Notes: generated from the sequence alone by a model not told the origin. A stretch of 64,000 nt of DNA from an uncultured Aeromonadales bacterium (GCA_902782145.1 CACZLZ010000002.1:1-64000), one strand, 5' to 3'. Counted from the first letter of the stretch, positions 26,595-36,491 are shown. Made by a program: numbers and translations.

Positions 26595-27968
26595 CTACCG
26601 TGCCCTCAGGATCACAATACCCACAAACAGGGCAAGGACAAACTGGTAGAACAGCCAGGGGACAATGGAAATGCTGCTGATCCCCATGATGCCGGCGGCA
26701 ACCAGCAACTGCGCCCCGTAGGGAATGATCCCCTGCATGATGCAGGAGCAGGTGTCCAGAAGAGATGCGGTGATCCGCGGGGAAACCCCGAACTCCCTGC
26801 TGATATCCCTGGCCACGGGCGCAGCGGCCACTATGGCCACCGTGTTGTTGGCCGTGGAAATATCCATGAACGAAGTGACCATGGCGATGCCGGCCATGCC
26901 GCCCCTCCGGCTGTTGAAGTGCCTCCGGATGAAGGCCAGGATGGACGCAAAGCCGCCGTGGACCCGGATCAGGGCGGCAATGGACGCCACCAGGATGGTG
27001 ACTATCATGGTCTCAAACATGGAGGATGTACCCCGGCCCATGGCCTCAAAGGCCAGGGCATAACTGACACTCCCGAAAAACAGCCCGAAGATCAGGAACA
27101 GGAAGGTGCCTATGAGGAGCACCACAAACACGTTCATCCCCAGCAGTGCCAGCACAAACACCAGAAAGTATGGCAATGCCAGGAGAAAGTTGAAGTCATG
27201 CCCGTCCGACGGCAATGGTTCATGTCCCATGGACAGGCCAATGAGAATGGCCACCGTCACCGCTGCCGCCGGCAGGGCTATCTTGATGTTGGTCAGGAAC
27301 TTGTCCTTCATGGCCACCCCCTGGGTCTTGGTGGCCGCAATGGTGGTGTCTGAAATGAAGGACAGGTTGTCCCCGAACATGGCCCCGCCCACCACGCTGG
27401 CAGCGCAGAGGGGAACGGAGAAGCCGCTGCCCTGGGACACCGTCAGGGCGATGGGTGCCAGAACCGAAATGGTGCCCACGCTGGTGCCCATGGCCATGGA
27501 GATGACGCAGCCGGTGATGAACAGCCCCAGGACAGCATAGTTCTCGGGAATGATGTTCAGCAGCATGTTGGCGGTGCTCTCCGCGCCGCCGGTAGCGCTG
27601 GCGATCCCGCTGAAGGCTCCGGCCAGCAGGAAGATCAGCAACATGATAGTGATGTTGCTGTCGCCTATGCCCCGGGCACAGACACTGATCTTCTCATCAA
27701 AGGACAGTTTCCGGTTCTGGAAAAAGGCCACTGTCAGGGCTATGCCGAAGGACACCACCACCGAGGTGATGTAGAAGCCCATCTTGCCGTCAATGGGATG
27801 GATGTACTCAAAGTAGATGCCGCTGCCCAGATAGATGATAAGGAAAACCGCAATGGGCAGAAGGGCCAGGACATTGGGTGCCGGAGCGCCTGCTGCCCGG
27901 GCTCCCTGGGTGGCCCCGCCGCCGTCTGCCGCAGCGGTGCTGTTCTGGCTGTCAAGGGTACTGCTCAT
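26595..27968 (-). CDS. NhaC-family Na+/H+ antiporter
   Basis: 457 residues with about twelve hydrophobic segments; ATG 27968 has GGAGG eight bases upstream. Family motifs include LLAGAFSGIASATGG, MAMGTSVGTISVLAPIA and GGAMFGDNLSFISDTTIAATKTQG, the last typical of NhaC/MleN carriers. Such proteins exchange sodium for protons, or lactate/malate coupled to these ions, at the inner membrane. A Gly/Ala-rich polar N-terminus of about 33 residues precedes the first segment. The substrate among these options cannot be decided from sequence. Divergent from the secreted-protein gene at 28153. Confidence 0.88.
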   Translation of the reverse strand: MSSTLDSQNSTAAADGGGATQGARAAGAPAPNVLALLPIAVFLIIYLGSGIYFEYIHPIDGKMGFYITSVVVSFGIALTVAFFQNRKLSFDEKISVCARGIGDSNITIMLLIFLLAGAFSGIASATGGAESTANMLLNIIPENYAVLGLFITGCVISMAMGTSVGTISVLAPIALTVSQGSGFSVPLCAASVVGGAMFGDNLSFISDTTIAATKTQGVAMKDKFLTNIKIALPAAAVTVAILIGLSMGHEPLPSDGHDFNFLLALPYFLVFVLALLGMNVFVVLLIGTFLFLIFGLFFGSVSYALAFEAMGRGTSSMFETMIVTILVASIAALIRVHGGFASILAFIRRHFNSRRGGMAGIAMVTSFMDISTANNTVAIVAAAPVARDISREFGVSPRITASLLDTCSCIMQGIIPYGAQLLVAAGIMGISSISIVPWLFYQFVLALFVGIVILRAR

Positions 27969-28078
27969 GGTGGTTTCCTCCGGGTGCTAAGTCCAACTGC
28001 GGACAGGGAAATTATACACCAGGGGATCGGGGGATCGGGGGATCAGGCAAGCGTGAGACTTCCAGGGACTTCCAGGGA

Positions 28079-28094
28079 CTGCCAGATCTGGCAG
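28079..28094. promoter_or_regulatory. 16-bp perfect palindrome in divergent promoter region
   Basis: CTGCCAGATCTGGCAG reads the same on both strands and lies between the divergent nhaC-like and 28153 genes. It is flanked by two tandem ACTTCCAGGG units (28058-28077) and three GGGGATC units (28022-28044). Candidate operator for a dimeric regulator; no regulator gene is adjacent. Confidence 0.5.
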
Positions 28095-28152
28095 ATCCCG
28101 GAAACCGGGTTTATGATAGACACCAGTTCCGGACCAATCCGGAGACGGTAGC

Positions 28153-29307
28153 ATGTCAGGAACCACCAGCAAAGGAAAAAAAACAACCATGAAATCAGAC
28201 AAGTCACTTCTCGCCGCCCTGCCCCTGCTACTCCTGCCCGTCACCGCTCCATGCCTGGATCTGGGAGAGGCGATGAGCTGCGGCAGCAACGGCTTTGCCG
28301 TGGAAACCGGAGGCCGTGATCCCACGGTGCTGGAGATCACCCGGCAGTTCAGCAAGCAATGCCCCTCACCCCTGCTAAGCCTCATCATCAGCATGGCAGA
28401 TGAGAAGAAGGCCAGCGGGAAGGAATCCGACTCCCTCTATTACAGCGATCAGGAGGGCATACTTGCCGGCACCGACCCCGCCGATGACGAGAGTCCCTCC
28501 CTGGCTTCCCGGCTCTTCAGGAAAAAGGACGGCAGCTACCTCTACATGCTCACCGCCACCATGGAGATGGGAGGACTCTATTCCGACATGTCACGGTTCT
28601 TCTCGGTGGACTGGCAGCAGGGCCGGATCACCCCCCTGAAGGACTATGCCCCCGAAAACTATCCCCAGCCCTTCAGATCCAACGGCACCGTGACTGAGTC
28701 CCACGGAGCCGAAAAAGACGGCAAGGTGGTTATCAGCTATGAGATCACCGACGGGATGCACATGCAGTTTGTCAGTTTCTTTTCCTGGGACGGCAGCACC
28801 CACACTTATCAGGGCAGCACCATTGACCTGCCCAGACAGAAGGTGCTCCCCCGCAGGATCACTTCAAAGAACATCCGCTTCTTTGCCTTTGCAGACGTGG
28901 ACGATGACGGCAATTCCGAACTGTTTCTGAGCACCGGGGATCATGAAACCGAGATCGCCGTAGGGATCAGAAGCTATGAGAAAAAGGAGCAGATCCTCCT
29001 GAGCCGCAGCGGGAACAGCAGATTCCGCCTCTTCGAAAAAGGTCTGGCCGTGGAGGCCGGATGCGGCTCCGGATGTGCCACCACAGACTATGTGATGCTG
29101 AAGGACAGCAGATACCTTGACCGGCTGAACGTCTACACCCTGACACCCCCGGACGGCAGTGCCCCTGAAGTGACCTACACCCTCCACACCACCGGGGGCG
29201 AGAAGGAGCTCACCCCGGTCCAGGGGGAGAAGTTCATCCGGGAGATGGGAGCCGAAAAGAAACTCAACCTGGACTGGCAGCCCCTGCTGAAGCTGGATCT
29301 CTCATGA
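28153..29307 (+). CDS. Exported protein of unknown function
   Basis: 384 residues from ATG 28153, which has GGAG eight bases upstream; an alternative ATG at 28189 (MKSDKSLLAALPLLLLPVTA) would give a tidier signal peptide. The mature protein has a beta-rich body, a Cys pair near the N-terminus (MSCGS, SKQCPSP) and a later GCGSGCATTD. The motif FADVDDDGNSELFLSTGD resembles a FG-GAP/EF-hand-like calcium-binding loop seen in beta-propeller or integrin-like exported proteins. No known domain is otherwise recognised. Probably periplasmic. Confidence 0.75.
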   Translation: MSGTTSKGKKTTMKSDKSLLAALPLLLLPVTAPCLDLGEAMSCGSNGFAVETGGRDPTVLEITRQFSKQCPSPLLSLIISMADEKKASGKESDSLYYSDQEGILAGTDPADDESPSLASRLFRKKDGSYLYMLTATMEMGGLYSDMSRFFSVDWQQGRITPLKDYAPENYPQPFRSNGTVTESHGAEKDGKVVISYEITDGMHMQFVSFFSWDGSTHTYQGSTIDLPRQKVLPRRITSKNIRFFAFADVDDDGNSELFLSTGDHETEIAVGIRSYEKKEQILLSRSGNSRFRLFEKGLAVEAGCGSGCATTDYVMLKDSRYLDRLNVYTLTPPDGSAPEVTYTLHTTGGEKELTPVQGEKFIREMGAEKKLNLDWQPLLKLDLS

Positions 29308-29317
29308 TCTGAGCTGC

Positions 29318-29358
29318 AAAAAAAAGGGAGCCGGCGCATCAGCACACACCAGCTCCCT
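29318..29358 (-). terminator. Minus-strand terminator downstream of the MotY-like gene
   Basis: On the minus strand AGGGAGC and GCTCCCT form a 7-bp stem with an inner GGTG/CGCC pairing, followed by eight T. It points toward transcripts coming from higher coordinates; the nearest such gene ends at 29703, 345 bases away. Confidence 0.65.
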
Positions 29359-29702
29359 GTCAGGGGATCTCCAGCTGGACACGCAGCCATGTGATGCCGA
29401 GCCCTCCCCCAAAAAACAGAGCCGGGAGAGGCTCCTGTCAGTTCAGATCACCGCTCCCGGCATTTCCCCTGCCGTCTTTTACCGATACGATACGGGGTAC
29501 ATTCAGTTCCAAGCCAAGCCAAGCCAATCCGCTCCATCCGGTCCGGATCCGGTTCCCGGAGCCCCCTTAAGCCGCTCCGGTCTTTCCCCCGCCCGGCCCC
29601 AGCTCCCTGCCGCAGGATCCCGCCCTGATCCGGCATTTCCGGCCCCAAAGTCTCCCGCCCCGCAGCTTCCGGAAAGATCAGCCGGAAAGCCTTTCAGCAG
29701 GG
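29359..29702. other. Intergenic region, no gene seen
   Basis: Contains a short CCAAG tandem (about 29509-29530) and GC-rich sequence without a supported gene. It would form the long 3' untranslated part of the MotY-like transcript if the terminator at 29318-29358 is used. Confidence 0.4.
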
Positions 29703-30824
29703 CTATTTGTTCAGATCTGGCAGTCCGCCCTCCCGGGCAGCCTGGGAGTTCATCTCTTTAGGTGTCATGGGCGGGGCAGGACGTCTGGCAGGAGACATCC
29801 CTGCCAGGCTCTTATCCACGGCATCCGCCTTTCCTTTGATCTCATCGGAGTTGATATCCTCCTCACTGCCGGCACTCATGTCATTGACGCCCTCCACACC
29901 GAAGGCGCTGAGATCTGCCGGGGAATCATAGCTGAACTTGGTCCGGACGCTGGTGGACGGCTTCACGCTGATCACCACCCGGCGGTTGGAGTTGCGCCCC
30001 TGGAGGGTGGCATTGGAGGCGATATGCTCCTTCTCACCGTAGGAGTTCCGGACGATTTTATCCCGGGGGATACTGCTCTGCTCGATATACTTGCTGATCA
30101 TGTTGGCCCGGCGGGCAGAGGCCTCCCGGTTATGCTCCGTGGTGCCGAAACTGTCACTGTAGGAGTCGATGACCAGCTCCTGGACACTGGGATCATAGGA
30201 CAGGTAAGTAACCAGCCGATCCAGGCGGATCTTTGACTCCGGCGTCAAATCACTGGTGTCATCGTCAAAGGTGAGGACAGTGAAGGCCACATCCTCAAAA
30301 CTGTAGGGAAGCAGGTTGTTCATGCACTCCGTGAACTGCCGGAAGCTCTTTTTGAAATTGATGGCGGTGACCGTCACCTGCACCGGACGGTTCTGGTAGT
30401 ACCAGTCGTTGTAGAAGAAACCCAGGTTCCGGCCCTGGCTCAGAGCCGAGGTCAATGTCCAGGCGTTCTGATCCGACAGCTCACCGGAAAAGTACTTGTA
30501 GTTCTTCATGGTGGACAGGGGATTGTCCGGGATCCCGGGACGGTAACTGGGAGCTATGGCCCGGACGTCCACATCATGGGTGTTTTTGGACTCCAGGGCG
30601 GGGAGCATGTTGAAATACAGGTTGCGGTTCTTGGACGCGCTGGAGGTGAAGGACACCCGGCCGTAATCCGGGATCTCATGAACCAGGCGGCAGGTCAGCC
30701 GTGACTGCTCCTCCAGGTTCCACACCGAGTGGCTGATGGGCGCCTTGAACTCATATTCAGCACCGCTGGCAGCTCCCCCGGCCAGCAGGAGCAAAGCCAT
30801 GCAGCTCATCATTCCCGTCTTCAT
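29703..30824 (-). CDS. MotY-like OmpA-domain protein
   Basis: 373 residues from ATG 30824, preceded by GGGGAG six bases upstream; the frame is open further but without signals. A signal peptide ends near GGAASGA. The N-terminal domain (YEFKAPISHSVWNLEEQSRLTCRLVHEIPDYG, about 22-55) resembles that of sodium-type flagellar MotY, and an OmpA-like peptidoglycan-binding domain follows (VLTFDDDTSDLTPESKIRLDRL, IDSYSDSFGTTEHNREASARRA). A polar tail of about 80 residues goes beyond typical MotY length. MotY forms the T-ring that stabilises Na+-driven stators, but no flagellar gene is in the window. It could instead be an envelope anchor. Confidence 0.78.
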   Translation of the reverse strand: MKTGMMSCMALLLLAGGAASGAEYEFKAPISHSVWNLEEQSRLTCRLVHEIPDYGRVSFTSSASKNRNLYFNMLPALESKNTHDVDVRAIAPSYRPGIPDNPLSTMKNYKYFSGELSDQNAWTLTSALSQGRNLGFFYNDWYYQNRPVQVTVTAINFKKSFRQFTECMNNLLPYSFEDVAFTVLTFDDDTSDLTPESKIRLDRLVTYLSYDPSVQELVIDSYSDSFGTTEHNREASARRANMISKYIEQSSIPRDKIVRNSYGEKEHIASNATLQGRNSNRRVVISVKPSTSVRTKFSYDSPADLSAFGVEGVNDMSAGSEEDINSDEIKGKADAVDKSLAGMSPARRPAPPMTPKEMNSQAAREGGLPDLNK

Positions 30825-31040
30825 ACCCGACTCCCCATAAGCACATCCCAGGATCTGTGATCCCCTACCGGAAACCGCATGCGGACTCCCCTGGGCAGCA
30901 CACCCGGTCTCCGGAGAGAACATAGCATAAACAATGCCAGAACGTCCCAGTCCTTTGCCCGGGATCCGTCCCGCCGAACCCAGGGGAGGATGGGAGCTTC
31001 CGGAATGCCGGCAAAACCCGACAGCAGGATCAGTCAGTGA

Positions 31041-31736
31041 TCAGTTGGGTCCCAGGTAAATATCCTGGCTCCGGGCCTGCTCCATGAAGGCGGCCAGGCG
31101 GCCGTCCTCCAGGATCAGGCTGCCCGAGGAGGGGAACAGTGCGGCCACCTGCCCCGGAGTCATCTTCCGGAAAAAATCCGGTTCCAGTGGCTTGAAGAAG
31201 GTGCCGCCAAAGGTGTTTCCCGCCGCAGATCCGGAGGAACTCACTTCCTGCCGGACAGCAACACTGCCGTCCCGCCCCCACACCAGGGTCATGTAGGTGA
31301 GCTCGTCCCCGTGGCCGGGGATCCGGGCAAAATACAGATCAGAGGGCCTAAAGTGCAGCCCCGCCTTCCGGGCAAACTCCTGGACGAAGGAGCCCAGGGA
31401 GCCCCGGATCAGGGTGCTGTTGCCCCTGAAGATCCCCTCCAGGGCCGGCGTCACCTCCAGCCTGGTCACCGACGAGGGCAGGATCAGCTCCTTCAGGGCG
31501 GTCAACTCTTCCAGAAAGGCAGGATCCACCTCCGTGAAGCGGTGGCCCCGAGCCCGGGTGTTCTCCAGCTCCAGGGAAATATCCCGGGGAAGACGGTCAT
31601 ACTCCTCCCGGAAGGCCTCCAGGGCCTCCCCAGGCTGCTGCTCATCCTCAAAGCAGTCCGCAGACAGACGCCCCCGGCCACTGGCCACGAGCATCAGTTC
31701 ATAATCGCTGTCAAATTCATAGTCCAGCAGGCACAT
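31041..31736 (-). CDS. Hypothetical protein with LRR-like segment
   Basis: 231 residues; ATG 31736 follows GAGGAGGTGA, the best ribosome-binding site in the window. The stretch LTALKELILPSSVTRLEV resembles one BspA-type leucine-rich repeat. The C-terminal half contains ARIPGHGDELTYMTLVWGRDG and a Gly/Ser-rich loop. No signal peptide, so probably cytosolic. It lies downstream of the SNF2 helicase on the same strand, but a 250-base gap with repeats separates them. I do not recognise a family. Confidence 0.65.
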   Translation of the reverse strand: MCLLDYEFDSDYELMLVASGRGRLSADCFEDEQQPGEALEAFREEYDRLPRDISLELENTRARGHRFTEVDPAFLEELTALKELILPSSVTRLEVTPALEGIFRGNSTLIRGSLGSFVQEFARKAGLHFRPSDLYFARIPGHGDELTYMTLVWGRDGSVAVRQEVSSSGSAAGNTFGGTFFKPLEPDFFRKMTPGQVAALFPSSGSLILEDGRLAAFMEQARSQDIYLGPN

Positions 31737-31785
31737 AAGTCACCTCCTCTGCCGTGGGTCCGGACGTTCATCAGATCCGGAGGCA

Positions 31786-31977
31786 CCGGTTCAGTTCGCA
31801 GGGCAGCACAGAGAAACCGGTTCAGTTCCCCGATCAGCCCCATAGTTCACCATCAGCCCGTAAGCGCCAACACAGTTTCCCGTACAGCCGGAAAACACCC
31901 AATCAGTTCCCAGTTCCCCCGGCAGCCAGGATGACCGGTCCTGTTCCCTGACAGACCCAGGATCCGGTTCAGTTCCC
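31786..31977. repeat. Dispersed CCGGTTCAGTTC repeats
   Basis: Three exact CCGGTTCAGTTC units (31786-31797, 31817-31828, 31964-31975) and two or three degenerate ones (AATCAGTTCCC near 31900, CCGGTCCTGTTCCC near 31940) fill the gap between the SNF2 gene and the LRR-like gene, all in the same orientation. Confidence 0.65.
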
Positions 31978-31987
31978 TGTGCAGCTC

Positions 31988-34900
31988 CTATTCCGCCGCA
32001 ACGTTTTCAGCTTCCATCTCCGGAGCAGAGTCCGCCGGTGGCGTCTGCTCCCCCTGGCGCTCCCGGGCGGCCCGCTCCTCCATGGCGGCCTCTGTGGAAA
32101 GGGTGAAGATCTCTTCGATCTGGCGGTTGGACAGATCGCCGATCCAGCTCTCGCCCACATTCACCGCCACATCCGCCAGATCCTTCTTGCTGCGGATGAT
32201 CTCGTTGATCTTCTCCTCAAAGGTGTTGGCGCAGATCAGGCGGTACACCTGGACATTCTGGGTCTGACCGATGCGGTAGGCCCGGTCGGTGGCCTGATCC
32301 TCCACCGCCGGGTTCCACCACAGATCAAAGTGGATCACGGCAGAGGCTGCCGTCAGTGTCAGGCCGGTGCCTGCCGCCTTCAGGGACAGGATCATGCACC
32401 GCTCCTCCCGGCGGGTCTGGAAGCGCTCCACCATGAGGGCCCGCTGATCGGCGGGAACACCCCCGTGGATGAACTGGGGCTTAAAGCCCGTGTGCTCCTC
32501 AATCCAGGACTGGAGCAGATCCCCCATGACCCTGAACTGGGTGAAGATCAGGCACTGACGGCTGTTCTCCCGCATCTCCTCCAGCAGTTCAAACAGCACC
32601 TCCATCTTGCCGGAGAAGTCCGGCCCCTGATGAGGATCCTCCTGGGAGAAATGTGAGGGTGCATTGCAGATCTGCTTGAGATCCTGGATCAGGCTCAGGA
32701 CCATGGCGCAGCGCATTTCTCCTTTCACGGTCTTCATCGCCTGCATGGTCTGCTGGACCTTGGCCTCATACAGGGCAGCCTGCACCGGAGTCAGGGAGCA
32801 GTATTTGTCCACCACAATCTTGTCCGGCAGATCGCTTATCACCGACTTGTCAGTCTTGAGCCGGCGCATGATGAAGGGCGCCGTGACCCGGCGGAAGGAG
32901 CGCACCGCCTCAGGATCCCGGTTCTTCTCAATGGGATTGGCGTACTCCCGCTGGAAGAGTTCCGGGGTGCCCAGCAGACCAGGATTGGTGAAGTCCATAA
33001 TGGACCAGTACTCCATGAGGCGGTTCTCCACCGGAGTGCCCGACAGGGCGATCATGGAATCCGCCTTCACGGATCTGACCGCATGGAACACCTTGGACTT
33101 GTGGTTCTTGATGTTCTGAGCCTCGTCTATGATCACCAGGCGGAAGTTCTTTTTCCGGAACAGCGCAATGTCCGATCGCAGGACGCCGTAGGTGGTGATG
33201 ATCAGGTGGGCGGGGATCCCCAGATCCCGCTCCTTGTAATAGACGTTGCAGGTGAGCTCCGGGGCAAACCGGGCAACCTCCTTCTGCCAGTTGATCACCA
33301 GGGAGGTGGGCACCACCACCAGAGCCTGGCGCTGATCCAGCTCACCGTCGGCCCGCAACTTCTCCAGGGCGGCGATGACCTGCAAGGTCTTGCCCAGACC
33401 CATGTCATCAGCCAGGATGGAGCCCATCATGGTCCGCAGGTTCCGGATAAGCCAGCTGTAGCCCCGGATCTGGTAAGGCCTGAGATCCGCCCTGAGGGAT
33501 CCGGGAAGGGCTGTGCTGTCCTCGGACAGCAGGCGGGACAGTGCGTCCTTCAGCTCCCGGGTGATGCGCACATTGTCCTCACCGAAGCGCCCGGTAAGGG
33601 CCGCCGCCATCAGCCGCTGCTTCGAGGGCGCCCCCTGGCTGAGCATCAGCTTTTTGGCAATGCGGGAAGTCAGGGAGGGATCCACATAGACAAAGCTGCT
33701 GCCAAAGCGCACCACCTTGCCCTCATGGCGCCGCAGCTCCGCAAACTCCTCCGCCGTGATATTGTGATCCCCCAGTGCGATGTCCCAGCGGAAGCGCATG
33801 AGTTCCTCAAGTCCCAGGCAGCCTGAGCCCTCATCCCAGGAGTTCTTCAGACTCAGAGTCATGGAGGAGCGGGGATAAATCACCTTTCTCAGGGATCGGG
33901 GCACGATCAGCCGCACCCCCAGCAGTTTCATGGCGGGAATGGTGGAGAGGATCATCTCCGCCATGTCCTTCAGGGCAATGGTGCCCTCGCCGCCCCGGGT
34001 CTCCAGCAGCTCTGTCAGGGCCGGGCACACGGCACTCAGCCGGGAGGTGGTGCGCAGGCACTCAAACTTGATCTTGCCGTACTCAGGCTTCTCGATAATG
34101 TCCGCCAGGGGGATGAACACATCCTCCGGGGTGCCGGTGATATCCAGGCGGTTGAAGCCCATGGAGATCCCCACCCCGGTGTCATTGTCAAACAGACCCT
34201 TCCGGGGGGCGTCCCCGGCCTTGCCGGATCCGGCTCCACTGTCAGTCTCCCCAGGATCATTCTCCCGGGCCGCCTCATCATCGTCGTCCGTCACCGGGGC
34301 CAGGGAGATCCCCTCCCCGGGCTCAGTCTCCTCCTCCAATGCGTCAAAGTCCACATAGAAGGAGCCGGAGTCCTCCCCGGAGCGCACCGCCTTCACCACA
34401 TTCTCCAGCTGGCAGAAGGAGCGATCCTCCAGGATGATCACCGGCTGCACCTGGAGATCCTGCAGGTAGATGGGGGCGATCCAGGACTCCATGCCCATCC
34501 TGACACTGCTGCCGGCAAGCAGCTCCTGGGTATCCACCATCTGCCCCAGGAACAGGCTGGACATCTCAGGCGGCAGGGACTCACCCTCGTAATGGGTCAG
34601 GGCAATGAAGGCCTTGACCACATAGCTGCCGATGAAGAAGCTTAAGATCATCTCGCCCAGGACCCGGGGGTTCATCACCTCCGGCCGGCGGTCAATTTTG
34701 ACCACAGTGTCCGGCACCCGGAGGAAGGCGGCACCCACCGCGTCCGTCAGTTCCCGGACTCCCGGATCCATCACCGCGGGGATCCAGCGGACGGTGAACA
34801 GATCGTCCACCGGCTCGTAGATCTGGGGGATCACCGCCCCCTGGCGCACCAGCTTGGTGGCGGCAAACCAGGCGTGGTACAGAAGCTCTGTCTCCACCGG

Positions 34901-35914
34901 GGCAGTTTCCAGAAGGCGCTGATCCATGGATCCGGAAAACATTTCATGAAAGCCGGCCCCCTCCAGGCATTTGCCGTCAGCCGGGGAGAAGGGACGCACG
35001 GTTACCGGCTCCCCGGAGTTGGCGGCGGAATGGATCCTCCAGGAAAGATCCGGTCCAGGCCGCGCCTGGCCCCAGGAGTCAAAGGCCAGGGCCGGGCCCT
35101 CGCTGCCCCACTCGGGCAGATCCCGGTCAGTCCGGTCCCGCATCTGCTGATCGGCCAGACGCATGGCCTTGGCCAGGCACTTGCGCATCCGGTCCCTGAG
35201 ATCCCCGTGGACATAGCCGGCCGGGGAGGGCTTGAACAGTCCGGTGACTGAATCCAGCAGCTCCGGGATCTCTCTGAAGGTCGCCTTCTTCAGTTCCTCG
35301 GCAGTCAGGGGCTGGAGCACCCGCCCCTTCTCCTCCAGCAGCTGCCTCCAGGTGGGCATCTCACTCTGCTCCGCCTGCTCAAAGTTCACATTGAGCCGGG
35401 CCAGCTCTGACACGATGTCAAAGCCCCTCATGTCAAAGAAAACAAAGGGATTGGCATCGATCTCCTGGCTGAGCTTGTAGATCACCGCCGCAATGTGCTT
35501 GCAGGGAACCGCATGATCCGGGCAGGAGCAGGTGGTGTGCAGATCAGACCATTTCCGGGGGAAGACATGGATCCCCAGGCCGTCGGCCAGGGAGTCAATC
35601 TCCGGGGCCAGTTCCCGGGAGGAGAGCTTGGCCAGGATCACCGGAGAGTTGGCAATTTCCCGGAGCAGCTCCTCCTTCTCATCCCCGGAAAAGCGGGGGA
35701 ACTCGATCTTCACCGAATAGAAGGGATCGCACTGGCCCTTCACCCGGGCCTTAACACAGCCTTTGGCAGGATCCATGATCACGGAGAAAACCTTGCCCTG
35801 GGAGGCATAACTGAATCCCCGGGGGATCCGGTTGGCGTAGTCAATGCCCTTCAGGGCGTCCAGCCAGCGGGTTCCCCACCAGGTTGTGCCGTACTCGTCT
35901 GTGTTTTTTGCCAT
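31988..35914 (-). CDS. SNF2-family helicase with N-terminal SWIM zinc finger
   Basis: 1308 residues from ATG 35914 (MAKNTDEYGTTWWGTRWLDAL); the frame is open 145 codons further upstream but only because of GC-rich sequence. A SWIM zinc finger (CSCPDHAVPCKH) lies near residue 126. The SNF2 ATPase starts near 800: LADDMGLGKTLQVI, DEAQNIKN, LSGTPVENRLMEYW. The C-terminal helicase half holds FIHGGVPADQRALM and FDLWWNPAVEDQATDRAYRIGQT. Bacterial SWIM/SNF2 proteins are DNA or RNA translocases of uncertain role in transcription or repair. An acidic insert (EEETEPGEG, DDDDEAARE) lies mid-protein. Transcribed divergently from rnt. Confidence 0.92.
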   Translation of the reverse strand: MAKNTDEYGTTWWGTRWLDALKGIDYANRIPRGFSYASQGKVFSVIMDPAKGCVKARVKGQCDPFYSVKIEFPRFSGDEKEELLREIANSPVILAKLSSRELAPEIDSLADGLGIHVFPRKWSDLHTTCSCPDHAVPCKHIAAVIYKLSQEIDANPFVFFDMRGFDIVSELARLNVNFEQAEQSEMPTWRQLLEEKGRVLQPLTAEELKKATFREIPELLDSVTGLFKPSPAGYVHGDLRDRMRKCLAKAMRLADQQMRDRTDRDLPEWGSEGPALAFDSWGQARPGPDLSWRIHSAANSGEPVTVRPFSPADGKCLEGAGFHEMFSGSMDQRLLETAPVETELLYHAWFAATKLVRQGAVIPQIYEPVDDLFTVRWIPAVMDPGVRELTDAVGAAFLRVPDTVVKIDRRPEVMNPRVLGEMILSFFIGSYVVKAFIALTHYEGESLPPEMSSLFLGQMVDTQELLAGSSVRMGMESWIAPIYLQDLQVQPVIILEDRSFCQLENVVKAVRSGEDSGSFYVDFDALEEETEPGEGISLAPVTDDDDEAARENDPGETDSGAGSGKAGDAPRKGLFDNDTGVGISMGFNRLDITGTPEDVFIPLADIIEKPEYGKIKFECLRTTSRLSAVCPALTELLETRGGEGTIALKDMAEMILSTIPAMKLLGVRLIVPRSLRKVIYPRSSMTLSLKNSWDEGSGCLGLEELMRFRWDIALGDHNITAEEFAELRRHEGKVVRFGSSFVYVDPSLTSRIAKKLMLSQGAPSKQRLMAAALTGRFGEDNVRITRELKDALSRLLSEDSTALPGSLRADLRPYQIRGYSWLIRNLRTMMGSILADDMGLGKTLQVIAALEKLRADGELDQRQALVVVPTSLVINWQKEVARFAPELTCNVYYKERDLGIPAHLIITTYGVLRSDIALFRKKNFRLVIIDEAQNIKNHKSKVFHAVRSVKADSMIALSGTPVENRLMEYWSIMDFTNPGLLGTPELFQREYANPIEKNRDPEAVRSFRRVTAPFIMRRLKTDKSVISDLPDKIVVDKYCSLTPVQAALYEAKVQQTMQAMKTVKGEMRCAMVLSLIQDLKQICNAPSHFSQEDPHQGPDFSGKMEVLFELLEEMRENSRQCLIFTQFRVMGDLLQSWIEEHTGFKPQFIHGGVPADQRALMVERFQTRREERCMILSLKAAGTGLTLTAASAVIHFDLWWNPAVEDQATDRAYRIGQTQNVQVYRLICANTFEEKINEIIRSKKDLADVAVNVGESWIGDLSNRQIEEIFTLSTEAAMEERAARERQGEQTPPADSAPEMEAENVAAE

Positions 35915-36491
35915 TGTGCTCACCGTTTTCCAACTGCGCGAAAACTGCCGCCGGGAAGGCGCTCCTCCCGGAACATGTCCGGCAGCACAGCAATGCCCCT
36001 GGCGCCCGGGGCAGGACGCCCCCCGGGGCGGCACGGAATACCATCTGCCGGATGAGAAAAAAACAAAATCCCTTAAAACCGGACCTGATCCGGGACCGGG
36101 CACCCTGTCGATAGCAGGGTGGATCCGGAAGGCGGCAGGCGGTATGGTCGGGATCTGATCTCCGGAATTGTCACACAGAACATGTCTCAGTGCAAGAAAA
36201 CACAACATATTGTGGCAGAGTTCCGCTGGAAACATCACATGTGCGCTGCCCGGAAGCCGGGGCTCAGTTCCCCGGCATGCCAGGATCCAGGACGGCGGCA
36301 TACAGGCATCATGGTTCCCGGACTTGCCGGATGACGGTTCTCCCGGCAAAAGGTGTCACTCTTGGCATGCGCCGGCGTCAACTTCTCACCTCTGATCCGC
36401 CGGAGGGTGAATGGGGCATGCTATAATCATCTTTGGTCAGCGGGGAGAGCCCGGGGGGGAGCCCGGCCGCATTTCAAGATGGTGAGAAACT
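35915..36491. other. Divergent intergenic region between SNF2 gene and rnt
   Basis: 577 bases without a supported gene. Open frames here are short or are extensions of the SNF2 frame. The right end carries the rnt promoter candidate. Confidence 0.45.
36418..36427 (+). promoter_or_regulatory. Extended -10 promoter candidate for rnt
   Basis: ATGCTATAAT contains an extended -10 (TG, one base, TATAAT) about 65 bases upstream of the rnt ATG. No good -35 match is present, which extended -10 promoters tolerate. Confidence 0.5.
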
